Part shown: positions 41,829 through 51,165 of the stretch, one piece after another | Numbering within the stretch: position 1 is the first letter of the stretch | Layout: each line of letters starts with the position of its first letter | Source of the DNA: SIG78 sp045635745 | GTDB lineage: Bacteria > Verrucomicrobiota > Lentisphaeria > Victivallales > Victivallaceae | Direction: 5' to 3' | Assembly: GCA_045635745.1 (NCBI GenBank) | Contig: JAZTWG010000050.1 | Span: 21,555-85,554, forward strand | Length of the DNA stretch: 64,000 bases | Program-made: the position numbers and the translations under genes | Notes under the pieces: generated by a model | Told to the model about the DNA's origin: nothing | Seen by the model: the letters and a program-made list of their open reading frames with translations, nothing else | The model's database searches: none

Positions 41829-43850
41829 TCAGAGTGCCTTTATACCAGCTTTGATCGCCTGGCCCAGGGTTTCAATGGAGTAATCTTCCATATCCAGCAC
41901 CAGATCGCCGATGGTCAGACCAATGGTTCCTTCCACCTGCGGGCGGGAGCTGAACGCCGCATCGATATCCACCTGTTCTGCCAAGCCGTTGGCTTTCACA
42001 AAACCAACCAGGTTGGAAAGCAGCTGCTGACCATTGCAATCCTGCTGCTGAGTGCAGATCGTCACGCAGATCGGCAGTTTCTTTTCGGCGCTGCCGCAGA
42101 GAACGTTCTGACGGGCATCGAAAATCTGTCCGCGGTTCTGGTAGCGGGTGTGCAGTGCTTCGTGCGCTTCGTGGCTGCCGGGTTTGCCGCCATAGTTTTC
42201 TTCGTAGCACTGCGCCACGAGGAAGTTATCCTGCGACTTCTGCAACCGGCGGGATTTATCGGCTGAATAAAGCCCTGCCGCGCGCTGCTGGCGGAAGCCG
42301 GGCGTGGTGTTGATGGGCTGACCGCCGCCGGCAATACAGCCGCCGGGGCAGGACATGACTTCCACAAACTGGTAATCAACTTTGCCGGCTTTGATCGCTT
42401 CGATCAGCTTGCGGGCTGCGGCAAGCGTGTGGACAACTGCCACTTTGACTTCTTTGCCGGCAACGTTGTAGGTGGCTTCTTTCAGGTAATCCATGCCGCG
42501 GACTTCTTTGAAATCGACCTTTTCCAACGGCTTGCCTTCCAGTTTTTCCACCGCGTAACGCAACGCTGCTTCCATAACGCCTCCGGTAGCGCCGAAGATC
42601 ACACCGCCGCCGGTGGAGAAGCCCAGCGGCATGTCAAACGCTTCCTGCGGAAGCTGCATCATGTTTATACCCATGGATTTGATCATCTGGGCCAAGCCGA
42701 CGGTGCTGACTACATAGTCCACATCGCTGCGGCCGTCGCGCTTGAATTTATCCAGTTTGGCTTCGAATTTCTTTGCCACGCAGGGCATGATGGATACGAT
42801 CACCAGATTTTCCGGTTTGATCCCCAGTTTGGCCGGCAGAGTCTGACGGGCAACTGCACCGAAAATCTGCTGCGGCGAACGGGTGGTGGAAAGGTTCGGC
42901 AGCAATTCCGGGTAATAGATTTCCGCAAATTTTACCCATGCCGGACAGCAGCTGGTAAACATGGGCAGCTTGCCGCCGTTCTGGATGCGTTCGAGCAATT
43001 CGGTGGCTTCTTCAAAGATGGTCATATCTGCCGAAAAGCAGGTGTCATAGACATAGTCAAAACCCATGAGCTTGAGCGCAGAGATCATCTGACCTTCCAC
43101 ATTTTCCCCAACCTTGCATCCGAAGTATTCACCCAATGCCACGCGCACCGCCGGCGCAATCTGTGCAATAACCACCTTTTCCGGATCGTTCAGCGCGGCC
43201 CAGACATTATCGTAGTCGGGCTTGGGCACGATCGCCCCGGTGGGGCAAACTGCCGCGCATTGGCCGCAGTTGACACATTCCACTTCGTTGAGGTTCTTGT
43301 CAAAAGCCGGAGCCACTCGCGCTTTGGCCCCGCGGAACGCAAAGTCGATAGCTCCAACGCTCTGAACTTCGGAACAGACACGCACGCAGTCGCCGCAGAG
43401 TACACATTTGTTGGGATCGCGCACGATCGAATCGCTGGAGTCATCGATGGGCAGATCCTGTTCGGTCTGCTTGTAACGGATTTCGCTTACACCCAAACGG
43501 CGGGCGATATCCTGCAGATTGCAGTTATTGCTGCGGGCACAGCTGGGGCACTCGCGCTTGTGATTGGCCAGCAGCAGTTCAATATTGATCTTACGCATGG
43601 CACGCAGCTGGGCGGTTTCGGTTTTGATGACCATACCGGCGCGGGGCGCGGTGGCGCACGCTGCGGTCACTCCTCGGCCGACAACTTCAACCAGACAGAG
43701 ACGGCACGCCCCGTAGATCGAAAGTTCCGAGTGATAGCAGAAGGTCGGCAGATCGATACCGGCTTTGCGGATTACTTCAAGCAAGTTGCGCTCGCCTTCG
43801 ATGGCAACTTCTATATTATTGATTGTAATTGTATTGGGTTTGGTTTCCAT
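41829..43850 (-). CDS. hndD: [FeFe]-hydrogenase catalytic subunit of the NAD(P)-linked / electron-bifurcating type
   Basis: This 673-residue protein starts with a [2Fe-2S] ferredoxin domain (CRLCLVEV). A His-ligated cluster region and two [4Fe-4S] motifs follow (CVLCGDCVRVC and CVNCGQCAAVCP, about 145-205), then the H-cluster domain. The three H-cluster signatures are TSCCPAW (near 298), MPCVAKKFE (near 353) and EVMSCPGGCIAGGGQP (near 497); the last has Ser where most have Ala. The C-terminal ~110 residues extend beyond the core. It combines protons with electrons from ferredoxin and NAD(P)H passed by HndC/HndA. GGAG lies 9 bases before the ATG. Last gene of the rex operon. Confidence 0.95.
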   Translation of the reverse strand: METKPNTITINNIEVAIEGERNLLEVIRKAGIDLPTFCYHSELSIYGACRLCLVEVVGRGVTAACATAPRAGMVIKTETAQLRAMRKINIELLLANHKRECPSCARSNNCNLQDIARRLGVSEIRYKQTEQDLPIDDSSDSIVRDPNKCVLCGDCVRVCSEVQSVGAIDFAFRGAKARVAPAFDKNLNEVECVNCGQCAAVCPTGAIVPKPDYDNVWAALNDPEKVVIAQIAPAVRVALGEYFGCKVGENVEGQMISALKLMGFDYVYDTCFSADMTIFEEATELLERIQNGGKLPMFTSCCPAWVKFAEIYYPELLPNLSTTRSPQQIFGAVARQTLPAKLGIKPENLVIVSIMPCVAKKFEAKLDKFKRDGRSDVDYVVSTVGLAQMIKSMGINMMQLPQEAFDMPLGFSTGGGVIFGATGGVMEAALRYAVEKLEGKPLEKVDFKEVRGMDYLKEATYNVAGKEVKVAVVHTLAAARKLIEAIKAGKVDYQFVEVMSCPGGCIAGGGQPINTTPGFRQQRAAGLYSADKSRRLQKSQDNFLVAQCYEENYGGKPGSHEAHEALHTRYQNRGQIFDARQNVLCGSAEKKLPICVTICTQQQDCNGQQLLSNLVGFVKANGLAEQVDIDAAFSSRPQVEGTIGLTIGDLVLDMEDYSIETLGQAIKAGIKAL

Positions 43851-43869
43851 TTATTCATTCTCCGTAAGA

Positions 43870-45765
43870 TTAAAGACCCTTGATCGCGTCAAATTTGCAA
43901 GTCGCTTTGCAGGCTCCGCACTTGATGCATTTATCCACATCGATCACATGCGGCTGTTTGACAGTGCCGCTGATCGCATTGACCGGGCACTTGCGGGCGC
44001 AGGCAGTACAGCCTTTGCATTTTTCAGCATCGATTTCAGGCTTGGCCAGCGCTTTGCATTCGCCGGTGGGGCAGGTCTTGCGGATAACGTGATCTTCATA
44101 TTCCTTGCGGAAATATTTGATTGTGGAAAGCACCGGGTTGGGTGCAGTTTTGCCCAACCCGCAGAGACTTCCCAGTTCCACGGCCGCCGCAGTCTGTTCC
44201 AGCAGTTCCAGCGTTTCCATAGTGGCTCTGCCTTCGATGATGTCATCGAGCAGCGCCAGCATCTGCTTGGTGCCTTCGCGGCACGGCACGCATTTGCCGC
44301 AGGATTCGTTCTGGATGAACTGCATGAAGAAGCGGGCGATCTTGACAATACATGTTTGTTTGTTCATTACCACCAAACCGCCGGAACCTACCATGGCTCC
44401 GACTTCGGGCAAACTGTCAAAATCGATGGGCAGATCCAGCATTTCCGGAACCAGACAGCCGCCGGAAGGTCCGCCGATCTGGACTGCTTTGAAATCATCA
44501 TTGGTGATATTGCCATTGTTGTCGGTAACACCGCCGCCGATGTTGTAGACGATTTCGCGTAAAGTCGTGCCGAAGGGTACTTCGATCAGACCGGTGTTGG
44601 CTACATGGCCGGAAAGTGCAAAAGTCTTGGTTCCGGGGGAGTTTGCTGTACCAACCGAACGGTAGAAATCTGCACCTTCGCGGAAAATGATCGGCAGTGA
44701 AGCCAGTGTTTCCACGTTGTTGATGATCGTGGGTTTTCCCCACAGCCCGGATACGCTGGTACGGGGCGATTTAGGACGCGGCATACCGCGGCGGCCTTCG
44801 ATACTGGCGATCAAGGCAGTGCCTTCGCCGCAGACAAACGCACCGGCGCCCTCCATGATATGAACACGGAAGTTGAAGTCGGTGCCGAAAATATTGTCGC
44901 CAAGAATGCCGATTTTTTCGGCATCGGCCACCGCAGTACGCATGCGCTGTACCGCCAGCGGGTATTCGGCACGCACATAAACGTAACCTTCATCGGCACC
45001 GATACCTTTGGCGCCGATCATCATACCTTCGATGACCGAGTGCGGGTTGCCTTCCATTACCGAACGGTCCATGAATGCACCGGGGTCGCCTTCGTCGCCA
45101 TTGCAGATTATATACTTTTTATCGTTTTTGCTGCTCAAGGCTGCCTGCCATTTTTTACCGGTGGGGAACCCGGCGCCGCCGCGTCCGCGCAAGCCGGAGT
45201 CAACTGCGGTCTGGCAGACTTCTTCCGGAGTCATTTCCTGAATTGCCTTGCGGGCACCTTCATAACCGCCGCGAGCGATATATTCGCTGATGTTTTCCGG
45301 CTCGATCATGCAGTTTTTCATAACCATACGGTGCTGACGGTTCTGGAACGGGATCTCGGCATTGCCTTTGCAATGTTCTCCGGTACGGGGATTGGCGTAA
45401 AGAAGTTCTTCTATGATTTCGCCGTTTTTGAGGGTTTTTTCAACAATGGCGGGTACATCAGTAATCTTTACTTTGGTGTAGAGAATGTGTTCCGGTTCAA
45501 TGTGCATCAGAGGACCCTGCTGACAGAACCCCTGGCAGCCGGATTTGGAAACGTAAACTGCATTGCCATGAGTGTGGCCTTCTTCGCTTTTGATTTCCAC
45601 AACCACATCCATATTGGATTCTTTAAGCGCGGCAACCAGTGCATCGCGCACTTTCAAAGCGCCGTTTGCCACACATCCGGTACCGCCGCAGAGCACGATC
45701 CGGCGGGCAAGTTTGCCGGTGGCGTTACGGTAATTATCCGCAATTTTTTTGAGATCAATATTCAT
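43870..45765 (-). CDS. hndC: NuoF-like flavoprotein subunit of the bifurcating hydrogenase
   Basis: This 631-residue protein has an N-terminal thioredoxin-like [2Fe-2S] domain (about 15-125, GGTGCVANG and CQGFCQQGP) and the NADH/FMN-binding NuoF core (GRGGAGFPTGKKW, GDEGDPGAFMDR, about 190-440). An SLBB region follows, then the [4Fe-4S] motif CGKCVPCREGT. At the C-terminus two further [4Fe-4S] clusters are seen (CKGCTACARKCP and CIKCGACKATC). This is the HydB/HndC architecture, the site of flavin-based electron exchange with NAD(P)H. Because it carries its own [2Fe-2S] domain, a separate hndB-like gene is not needed and is absent. Confidence 0.95.
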   Translation of the reverse strand: MNIDLKKIADNYRNATGKLARRIVLCGGTGCVANGALKVRDALVAALKESNMDVVVEIKSEEGHTHGNAVYVSKSGCQGFCQQGPLMHIEPEHILYTKVKITDVPAIVEKTLKNGEIIEELLYANPRTGEHCKGNAEIPFQNRQHRMVMKNCMIEPENISEYIARGGYEGARKAIQEMTPEEVCQTAVDSGLRGRGGAGFPTGKKWQAALSSKNDKKYIICNGDEGDPGAFMDRSVMEGNPHSVIEGMMIGAKGIGADEGYVYVRAEYPLAVQRMRTAVADAEKIGILGDNIFGTDFNFRVHIMEGAGAFVCGEGTALIASIEGRRGMPRPKSPRTSVSGLWGKPTIINNVETLASLPIIFREGADFYRSVGTANSPGTKTFALSGHVANTGLIEVPFGTTLREIVYNIGGGVTDNNGNITNDDFKAVQIGGPSGGCLVPEMLDLPIDFDSLPEVGAMVGSGGLVVMNKQTCIVKIARFFMQFIQNESCGKCVPCREGTKQMLALLDDIIEGRATMETLELLEQTAAAVELGSLCGLGKTAPNPVLSTIKYFRKEYEDHVIRKTCPTGECKALAKPEIDAEKCKGCTACARKCPVNAISGTVKQPHVIDVDKCIKCGACKATCKFDAIKGL

Positions 45766-45789
45766 AAAAACAATCCTTGTTCCATCGGG

Positions 45790-46308
45790 TTACTGCTGGT
45801 TTTCGGCTTCATCGCTTTTTGCGAGATCATCAACGATTTTTACGGCCTGTTCGGGGACTACCTGACCGTACACTTCGCCATCTACCACCATCACCGGGGC
45901 CAGACCGCAGGCTCCCAGACAGCTTACTGTTTCCACCGTAAAACCGAAGTCATCAGTGGTGGTTTTTCCGTCGGCAAGTTTCAGGTGGCTGCGCAGGGCA
46001 TTGAGGATACCATGGGATTTTTTGACGTGACATGCAGTACCGTCGCACAAGCGGATGATGTGCTTGCCTTTGGGCTCCAGCGAAAAGTGAGCATAAAAAG
46101 TTGCCACACCGTAAACTTTAGCCGGCGGTACGCCGATGCTGGTAGCTACATAGCTGATCACTTCTTTGGAAAGGCACTTGTAGACATCCTGTGTTTCCTG
46201 AAGAATGGGGATCAGTTTTGCCGCACTGTAATTGTGCTTTTCGAGAATTCGGTTGACTGCAGCAAAGTGCTCGATCATTGCTGTGGTCTTTTCCATGGAT
46301 TCCTGCAT
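45790..46308 (-). CDS. hndA: NuoE-like [2Fe-2S] subunit of the bifurcating hydrogenase
   Basis: This 172-residue protein has an N-terminal helical part (about 1-75) and a thioredoxin-like fold with the four NuoE cysteines: CDGTACHVKKS and CLGACGLAPV. It passes electrons within the trimeric hydrogenase. The start at 46308 is chosen because AAAGGA lies 7 bases upstream; a longer in-frame start runs into the gap after rex. It is followed 24 bases later by hndC, and preceded by rex with a 50-base gap. Confidence 0.93.
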   Translation of the reverse strand: MQESMEKTTAMIEHFAAVNRILEKHNYSAAKLIPILQETQDVYKCLSKEVISYVATSIGVPPAKVYGVATFYAHFSLEPKGKHIIRLCDGTACHVKKSHGILNALRSHLKLADGKTTTDDFGFTVETVSCLGACGLAPVMVVDGEVYGQVVPEQAVKIVDDLAKSDEAENQQ

Positions 46309-46358
46309 TTTTGTTCCTTTTTTGTTGTATATTGGGTTGAGTATTTTGTTTATAAAGA

Positions 46359-47012
46359 TCAAATATCCGTATTGTTTTTCATTTTACCGGAGAGCTTTAC
46401 AGAAAGCTCGGCCAGATCGCCGGCCATATTTACCCGCTGCTGGATCATATCCGGCGGCAGAGCCAATGGTGTATTGGTAAAATTCCAGATCGCTTTCAAG
46501 CCGGATTCCGCAATGTGATCGGCCGCCTGTTGGGCATGTTCGCAGGGAACACTCAATATAGCGATCTTGACGTTAAGTTTTTCAGAAAGTTCAGCAAGTT
46601 TGCCGATATCGTAAACCGGTTTGTCGTGAACAGTTGTACCGATCTTTTCCGGGGCATTGTCAAAAGCGGCTACGATATTAAACCTGTATTCGGCAAAACC
46701 TTTATACCCGAGCAACGCAGTTCCGAGATTGCCGGTGCCGATCAGAAAAACCGGAGTTTCATTGCTCCAGCCCAGAAATTTTTCAATTCCGTCAATCAGA
46801 TTCTGAATGCTGTATCCGACTCCGGGCGATCCGGGGCTGGAGGCAAGTTCAAGATCTTTGCGCACGATTATCGGTTCGAGGCCCAGTTTCTGGGCAAGGT
46901 GAGTTGTGGAAACGACCTGCTGACCGTTGTCGCGCAGGATTTTCAATTCATGGAGATAAGAAGGCAGCCGTTTGATAGACGGCAATTTCGGTAACTTGCG
47001 GTTGTCGTTCAT
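46359..47012 (-). CDS. rex: redox-sensing transcriptional repressor Rex
   Basis: This 217-residue protein has an N-terminal winged helix (about 5-80: IKRLPSYLHELKIL, RKDLELAS, GVGYSIQNL) and a Rossmann NAD(H) domain with GTGNLGTALLGY (about 92-103). The last segment is the domain-swapped helix. Rex binds DNA when the NADH/NAD+ ratio is low and releases it when NADH accumulates. As first gene of rex-hndA-hndC-hndD, it would link hydrogenase synthesis to NADH build-up. GGAGG lies 4 bases before the chosen ATG. I could not find a clear Rex box near its promoter. Confidence 0.94.
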   Translation of the reverse strand: MNDNRKLPKLPSIKRLPSYLHELKILRDNGQQVVSTTHLAQKLGLEPIIVRKDLELASSPGSPGVGYSIQNLIDGIEKFLGWSNETPVFLIGTGNLGTALLGYKGFAEYRFNIVAAFDNAPEKIGTTVHDKPVYDIGKLAELSEKLNVKIAILSVPCEHAQQAADHIAESGLKAIWNFTNTPLALPPDMIQQRVNMAGDLAELSVKLSGKMKNNTDI

Positions 47013-47079
47013 TTGGCCTCCACTCAATAATTAAGATAAAAGTCAATAAAAATCCAATCAAAGTCGTATCTATCCCATT

Positions 47080-47108
47080 AATATAGCATGCCAAATTCAA
47101 TAATTCAA
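47080..47108 (-). promoter_or_regulatory. promoter of the rex-hydrogenase operon
   Basis: On the minus strand TTGAAT (plus 47103-47108) and TATATT (plus 47080-47085) are 17 bases apart, about 70 bases before rex. Confidence 0.55.
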
Positions 47109-47183
47109 TATTTTTTTATCTAATATCAAAAAAATATTTTCAACAATCATGTCTGGTTCCCAAAAATCATTCTGCTGACGGCA

Positions 47184-47222
47184 TAAAAAAACTGCCGTTT
47201 GCTTTTTTGCGGCAGACGGCAG
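47184..47222 (-). terminator. rho-independent terminator after the GH16 gene
   Basis: CTGCCGT (47192-47198) and ACGGCAG (47216-47222) pair around a loop with an internal GC stem. On the minus strand seven Ts follow. Confidence 0.85.
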
Positions 47223-47238
47223 TCTGATTTTTGAACAT

Positions 47239-50200
47239 TTACTGCTGCAGCATGAATTTTATGTCGTTTATATGCATTTCGTTGCCGCCGAGCGGCATGA
47301 TGGTCAATTTGTTTATATTTGCCGGCAATTCGAGATTTTCAAGTACAGTTGCCGTTTCGCCTTTTTTGCATTGGAAGGTTCCTGCAATCCTGTTATTGAC
47401 AAATACCACCAGTTGCATATCGGGGTAGAAGTTGGTGCCGCGGGTTATATCGCGCACTTTGTTGCGGTTAAGAACCGCCCGGTATTTGCCGGCTTTCTGC
47501 ACATTTACCGTGTAACGCAGCCAGCTGCCATCCTGATTGATATAGATCCGGTTGCGGCTGAAAGAGTTTTGGGGACTCAAGGCGCTGAAACAACCCACAT
47601 TGCTGCCGCCTTCATCGTATTCGCCAGCCTTGATTGTACCGGGAATAACTGCTGCTTTTCCTTTGTATGGAGTACTTTCTTTATCGATGGCAATTATGGG
47701 GATCGGCGGCGTGAGTGCTATCTTGCCGGCGGCATCCTGAGTTGCCAGCTGGTAAGAGTGGGCATAGCCGTCAAGGCGCGGCGCTGCGGTACTTTTGCCG
47801 GCCCGGCCCCACGCGCACATATCGTAGCGTTCCTGAGTAAGCGGCAGCTCAAATTTATAAGGTGCGGTGTTTTTGTAATCCACCAGATAACCGTTATCAA
47901 AGAGGTAAACACCGGTGATTGGCGACTTGGTTTCAGCATTGGGTTTGGCATCGGCCTCAAACTGCAGTATGGTGCCGGTTTTTACAATGTCGTTTTCCGG
48001 ACGGCTTTTCCAGGCCAGCTGCGGCAGATTATCTTGCGGATAGGCGTATACTCGCACATAATCCACCAGATATTCTTCCATGAATGGCTCTTTGACTTTG
48101 CCGCCGGAACTTCCGCATTGACCGCTAACGATCACCCGGTTGGGCGAAGTCGGGAAGGCGTGGTGCATTGCGTCGTAAGTCAGGCTTTGCCACGGACTGT
48201 GCGAGGCGCTGGATTTTATCAGTTTGCCGTTAAGATAAATGGAAACTTCAAAAGGAGTCCACTTGCAGCCGATCACATAAAAATCATCTATGGATCCCGG
48301 CAGCGTAAAAGTATAACCGTAGCTTTTAATCTTTTTACCCATGAAAGTGTGGTAATTATTGGCGATCATACGGTCTGCACGGCGGGTTGCATAATCTTCA
48401 AAAACATCCATTTCGCTGCCGCCGGCGGTGGTCATTGATCCGCCATTGGCCAGCAGCCAGAATGCCGCCCACCAGCCGGGATGCCGGGTGAAGCGAACCC
48501 GGGCTTCAAAGTAACCGAACTGGAACATCTGACGGCTGCGGATACCGACGGTGCTGGGGCGTTTTTCACCCGGTTTCATTTCGCAGCGCAAACGGAGAAT
48601 GCCATCTTGCAGCACCAGAAATTCCGGCCGTGCGTTTTTGGTCCAACTGGGGATGAACCATTTGTTTTGCAGGTCAACTTTTTCGCCGTCAAATTCATCG
48701 TTCCAAACCATTTTCCAACCGGCTTTCACCGGATCGAATTCCGGGGCAAGTTCAAGTTTGAATGGTATGTTGCTGCTCTTGGTTTCCGGCGAAGCAAAGC
48801 CGAAGAAATAATTATCAACCGTAAGTTTGGAATTTTTTCCGATAGTGTTTATGGAAAACTTCAGCGGCGACTTTTCAGCTGCCGGCATGTTTACGGAAAT
48901 GGATCTTACTTTGCTGTCGCCCAGACTGGTGAGCGTGCAGTTTACTGCATCACTTTTGCCGGCTACGATCAGATCTCCGGGCAGGGCGGTTATCGGCAGA
49001 TCAATACTTTTGAGCTGTTTGCCGTTGTATGCAAGCGCAAGATGCCAGCTTTTGTCAGCCGGGGTCAATATTGCGGCAATGCTGCCCAGCTTGAATTCGG
49101 CTTTGCCGTTGTGCAGCGACTGCACCCGTACGCCGGCGGCCAGATAAACATCGCTGCCGGCAGGGGGGAGCTCACAGCCTTTTTGACTTAACACAGTGCT
49201 GCCTTCACTGTATACGGCGTGATTGGATTTGGTCAGCCATCCCGGCGAAACTATGTCATTTATGATTTGCGGATTTCCGGGGCGGGCGGATGCTGTTTCG
49301 TAATCATCTTTTTCCAACACTCTGGTGATCGCCATGGAGCTGGCAAGGCCGCGCAGATCGTTGGCCCCGCCGATACAGAGATGGGCTTTTTTTCCGGACC
49401 CGCTCTGGAATTTTACAGCAAGAATATTTTTGCCTTGCTTGAGCGGCACCGTTACAATGTAGTTGTTGAAGTGCGGCGGATTGCCTGCGGCATTGCCTTT
49501 TTCAAGTGTATCAAACACTTTTTCGCCATTAACGTAAAACGCAAAGAAGTAATCAGCCCCCAGCCCGAAGGTATGTTTTTCGGCGGCAGCTGACTGCATT
49601 TCGGCAAATGCCCAACCGGTATTGCGAAGTTGGCGCTTTTCAAAAAATCCGGAGAAATCCAGTGTGTTTCTGGAGCCGGAAACCAGCGAACGCTTGCCGG
49701 CAACACCATTGAGCGAATCCGGGATCGCGGCGGTGTTTACCTGCATATCGGCCGGGATCGGCGCGAAGAGCTGCCACTCGCGGGGGAATGCGGCTGAGCC
49801 GGCAATATCGGTCGTTTCCAGATTGGCAGCGATATTGCGTACATAAAGTTCGGTATTCTGTTTGCCGCTCAAAGTCAGGATGATATTTTCAGTGACAGCT
49901 TTGTCTGTATTGGTTACTTTCAGCTTGGCCGTAACAGTTTTCCACTCGTTTGTTAAAGTAAAATATCCACCGCGGCTGGTTTGACCGATGTGGCTGCGTT
50001 TGCCGTTGCGGAACTGCAGTCCGAAAGAACCGCTTCCCTGGCCTTTGACCTGTGCTGTAACAGTTACAATATCGCCGGCGGATGCCGGAAAGTTGCTGGC
50101 ACAGCTGAGCCCGAACCCTTTTGCTGATTTTACATTGTATACATGCAGAACGTTTTTATTGTCCAGTTTTATAACTTCCGCATTTGCATAGGGTTTGTAT

Positions 50201-50343
50201 CCGCTCCAGGTATTTATGCGCCAGTTTGACGGCATGTTGCTTTTTTTATCTGTTTTTGCAAAATCGCCGTTTACTTCAAGATTTGCGGCTCCGCAGAGCA
50301 AGGTGATCAATACGGAAGACAGCACAGAGAGGATTTTTTTCAT
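47239..50343 (-). CDS. secreted GH16 beta-glucanase-like enzyme with N-terminal jelly roll and C-terminal CBM6-like domain
   Basis: This 1034-residue protein has a signal peptide (about 1-19). An N-terminal CBM4/9-like jelly roll (about 20-175) starts LEVNGDFAK. A beta-rich middle part follows, then a GH16 domain (about 550-790) and a C-terminal CBM6-like domain (about 900-1034). GH16 catalytic residues are in the motif EMDVFE: E644, D646 and E649. WNDEFDG and WWAAFWLL are also typical of the family. GH16 enzymes cut beta-1,3- or mixed glucans, agar or carrageenan; the exact glycan is unknown. A stand-alone copy of the N-terminal domain is encoded 24 bases upstream. Confidence 0.88.
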   Translation of the reverse strand: MKKILSVLSSVLITLLCGAANLEVNGDFAKTDKKSNMPSNWRINTWSGYKPYANAEVIKLDNKNVLHVYNVKSAKGFGLSCASNFPASAGDIVTVTAQVKGQGSGSFGLQFRNGKRSHIGQTSRGGYFTLTNEWKTVTAKLKVTNTDKAVTENIILTLSGKQNTELYVRNIAANLETTDIAGSAAFPREWQLFAPIPADMQVNTAAIPDSLNGVAGKRSLVSGSRNTLDFSGFFEKRQLRNTGWAFAEMQSAAAEKHTFGLGADYFFAFYVNGEKVFDTLEKGNAAGNPPHFNNYIVTVPLKQGKNILAVKFQSGSGKKAHLCIGGANDLRGLASSMAITRVLEKDDYETASARPGNPQIINDIVSPGWLTKSNHAVYSEGSTVLSQKGCELPPAGSDVYLAAGVRVQSLHNGKAEFKLGSIAAILTPADKSWHLALAYNGKQLKSIDLPITALPGDLIVAGKSDAVNCTLTSLGDSKVRSISVNMPAAEKSPLKFSINTIGKNSKLTVDNYFFGFASPETKSSNIPFKLELAPEFDPVKAGWKMVWNDEFDGEKVDLQNKWFIPSWTKNARPEFLVLQDGILRLRCEMKPGEKRPSTVGIRSRQMFQFGYFEARVRFTRHPGWWAAFWLLANGGSMTTAGGSEMDVFEDYATRRADRMIANNYHTFMGKKIKSYGYTFTLPGSIDDFYVIGCKWTPFEVSIYLNGKLIKSSASHSPWQSLTYDAMHHAFPTSPNRVIVSGQCGSSGGKVKEPFMEEYLVDYVRVYAYPQDNLPQLAWKSRPENDIVKTGTILQFEADAKPNAETKSPITGVYLFDNGYLVDYKNTAPYKFELPLTQERYDMCAWGRAGKSTAAPRLDGYAHSYQLATQDAAGKIALTPPIPIIAIDKESTPYKGKAAVIPGTIKAGEYDEGGSNVGCFSALSPQNSFSRNRIYINQDGSWLRYTVNVQKAGKYRAVLNRNKVRDITRGTNFYPDMQLVVFVNNRIAGTFQCKKGETATVLENLELPANINKLTIMPLGGNEMHINDIKFMLQQ

Positions 50344-50367
50344 CAGCCACTACCCGAATATATGATT

Positions 50368-50925
50368 TTATTGGACTGTCGGCGCAGCGGCGGCTGTGTG
50401 TTCAGCTTTGATATTGCGGATAAAAAGTTCATTACCGGTGTTGCAACCGAATGTTACAGAAATAAATCTGGTCGGACTTTTTTTGTTATCGGTTACTTTG
50501 AAGGAAACTTTTACATCTTTCCACTCTTCTGTAAGTTTTTTACTTCCCCCGCGCTTGCTATAGCCTGTGAAGTTGTTTTTTGCATCACGCAGCTGGATGC
50601 CGAAAACAGCAGAACCTTTACCCTTGACTTGTGCAGTTACCGTGATCGTATCTCCGGCAACCGCAGGGAACGGCTTGGAAAAACACAGTTCAGTACCGCG
50701 CTGACCTTTGACATCGGATATGTGCAGTACTTTACTTTCATTTTCCGGGGCTGTTACCTGCACTTTGGGGAACGGTCTGTAAAGAACCCAGTTGTTGAAA
50801 TTCCAGTTGGCAGGACGGCCGGTCTTGGCATTGACTTTGTCAAAACCGCCATTGATATCCAGTTCAGCAGCCTGATTGGCAATAGCAAAAAACACGGCAG
50901 CGAGAGTTAAAATAGTCTTTTTCAT
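50368..50925 (-). CDS. secreted stand-alone carbohydrate-binding-like domain protein
   Basis: This 185-residue protein has a signal peptide (about 1-19) and one jelly-roll domain that opens LDINGGFDK. It is homologous to the N-terminal domain of the GH16 protein encoded next: shared landmarks are GDTITVTAQVKGKGS, GIQLRD, LTEEWKDVKVSFKVTD and GNELFIRNI. The ATG at 50925 is preceded by GAAAGG. It is the third case in this window of a stand-alone domain gene directly upstream of a large enzyme with the same domain. The two genes are 24 bases apart and share one strand and a terminator. Confidence 0.83.
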   Translation of the reverse strand: MKKTILTLAAVFFAIANQAAELDINGGFDKVNAKTGRPANWNFNNWVLYRPFPKVQVTAPENESKVLHISDVKGQRGTELCFSKPFPAVAGDTITVTAQVKGKGSAVFGIQLRDAKNNFTGYSKRGGSKKLTEEWKDVKVSFKVTDNKKSPTRFISVTFGCNTGNELFIRNIKAEHTAAAAPTVQ

Positions 50926-51165
50926 AAAAAAACCTTTCTTTATAAGATTTATTTGTGTCCGGATATTGAATATAACACTCAATGCGTATTTTTGCAAGTA
51001 TCGCAGATGTTTTTTGCTCCTGCGGCAAAACTGATATTGTTCACGCATAAAACTGCGGGGAAAAAGAGCATGGGATTTTTTGCAAAAAGTCGGATGCAGG
51101 TGTATCTTATAGAACGAATATTTTGTTTTTAATATAAAAACTCTATAATATAAGGAAAAAAGAAG

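Noticed and set aside
47030..47160. Rex operator upstream of rex
   Set aside because: I looked for TTGTGA...TCACAA-like and TTGTTAA...TTAACAA-like dyads and saw only AT-rich sequence without clear symmetry.
51144..51149. TATAAT just upstream of thrC as its -10 box
   Set aside because: It would give a leader of about 10 bases, leaving no room for the ribosome binding site, and no good -35 lies 16-18 bases upstream.
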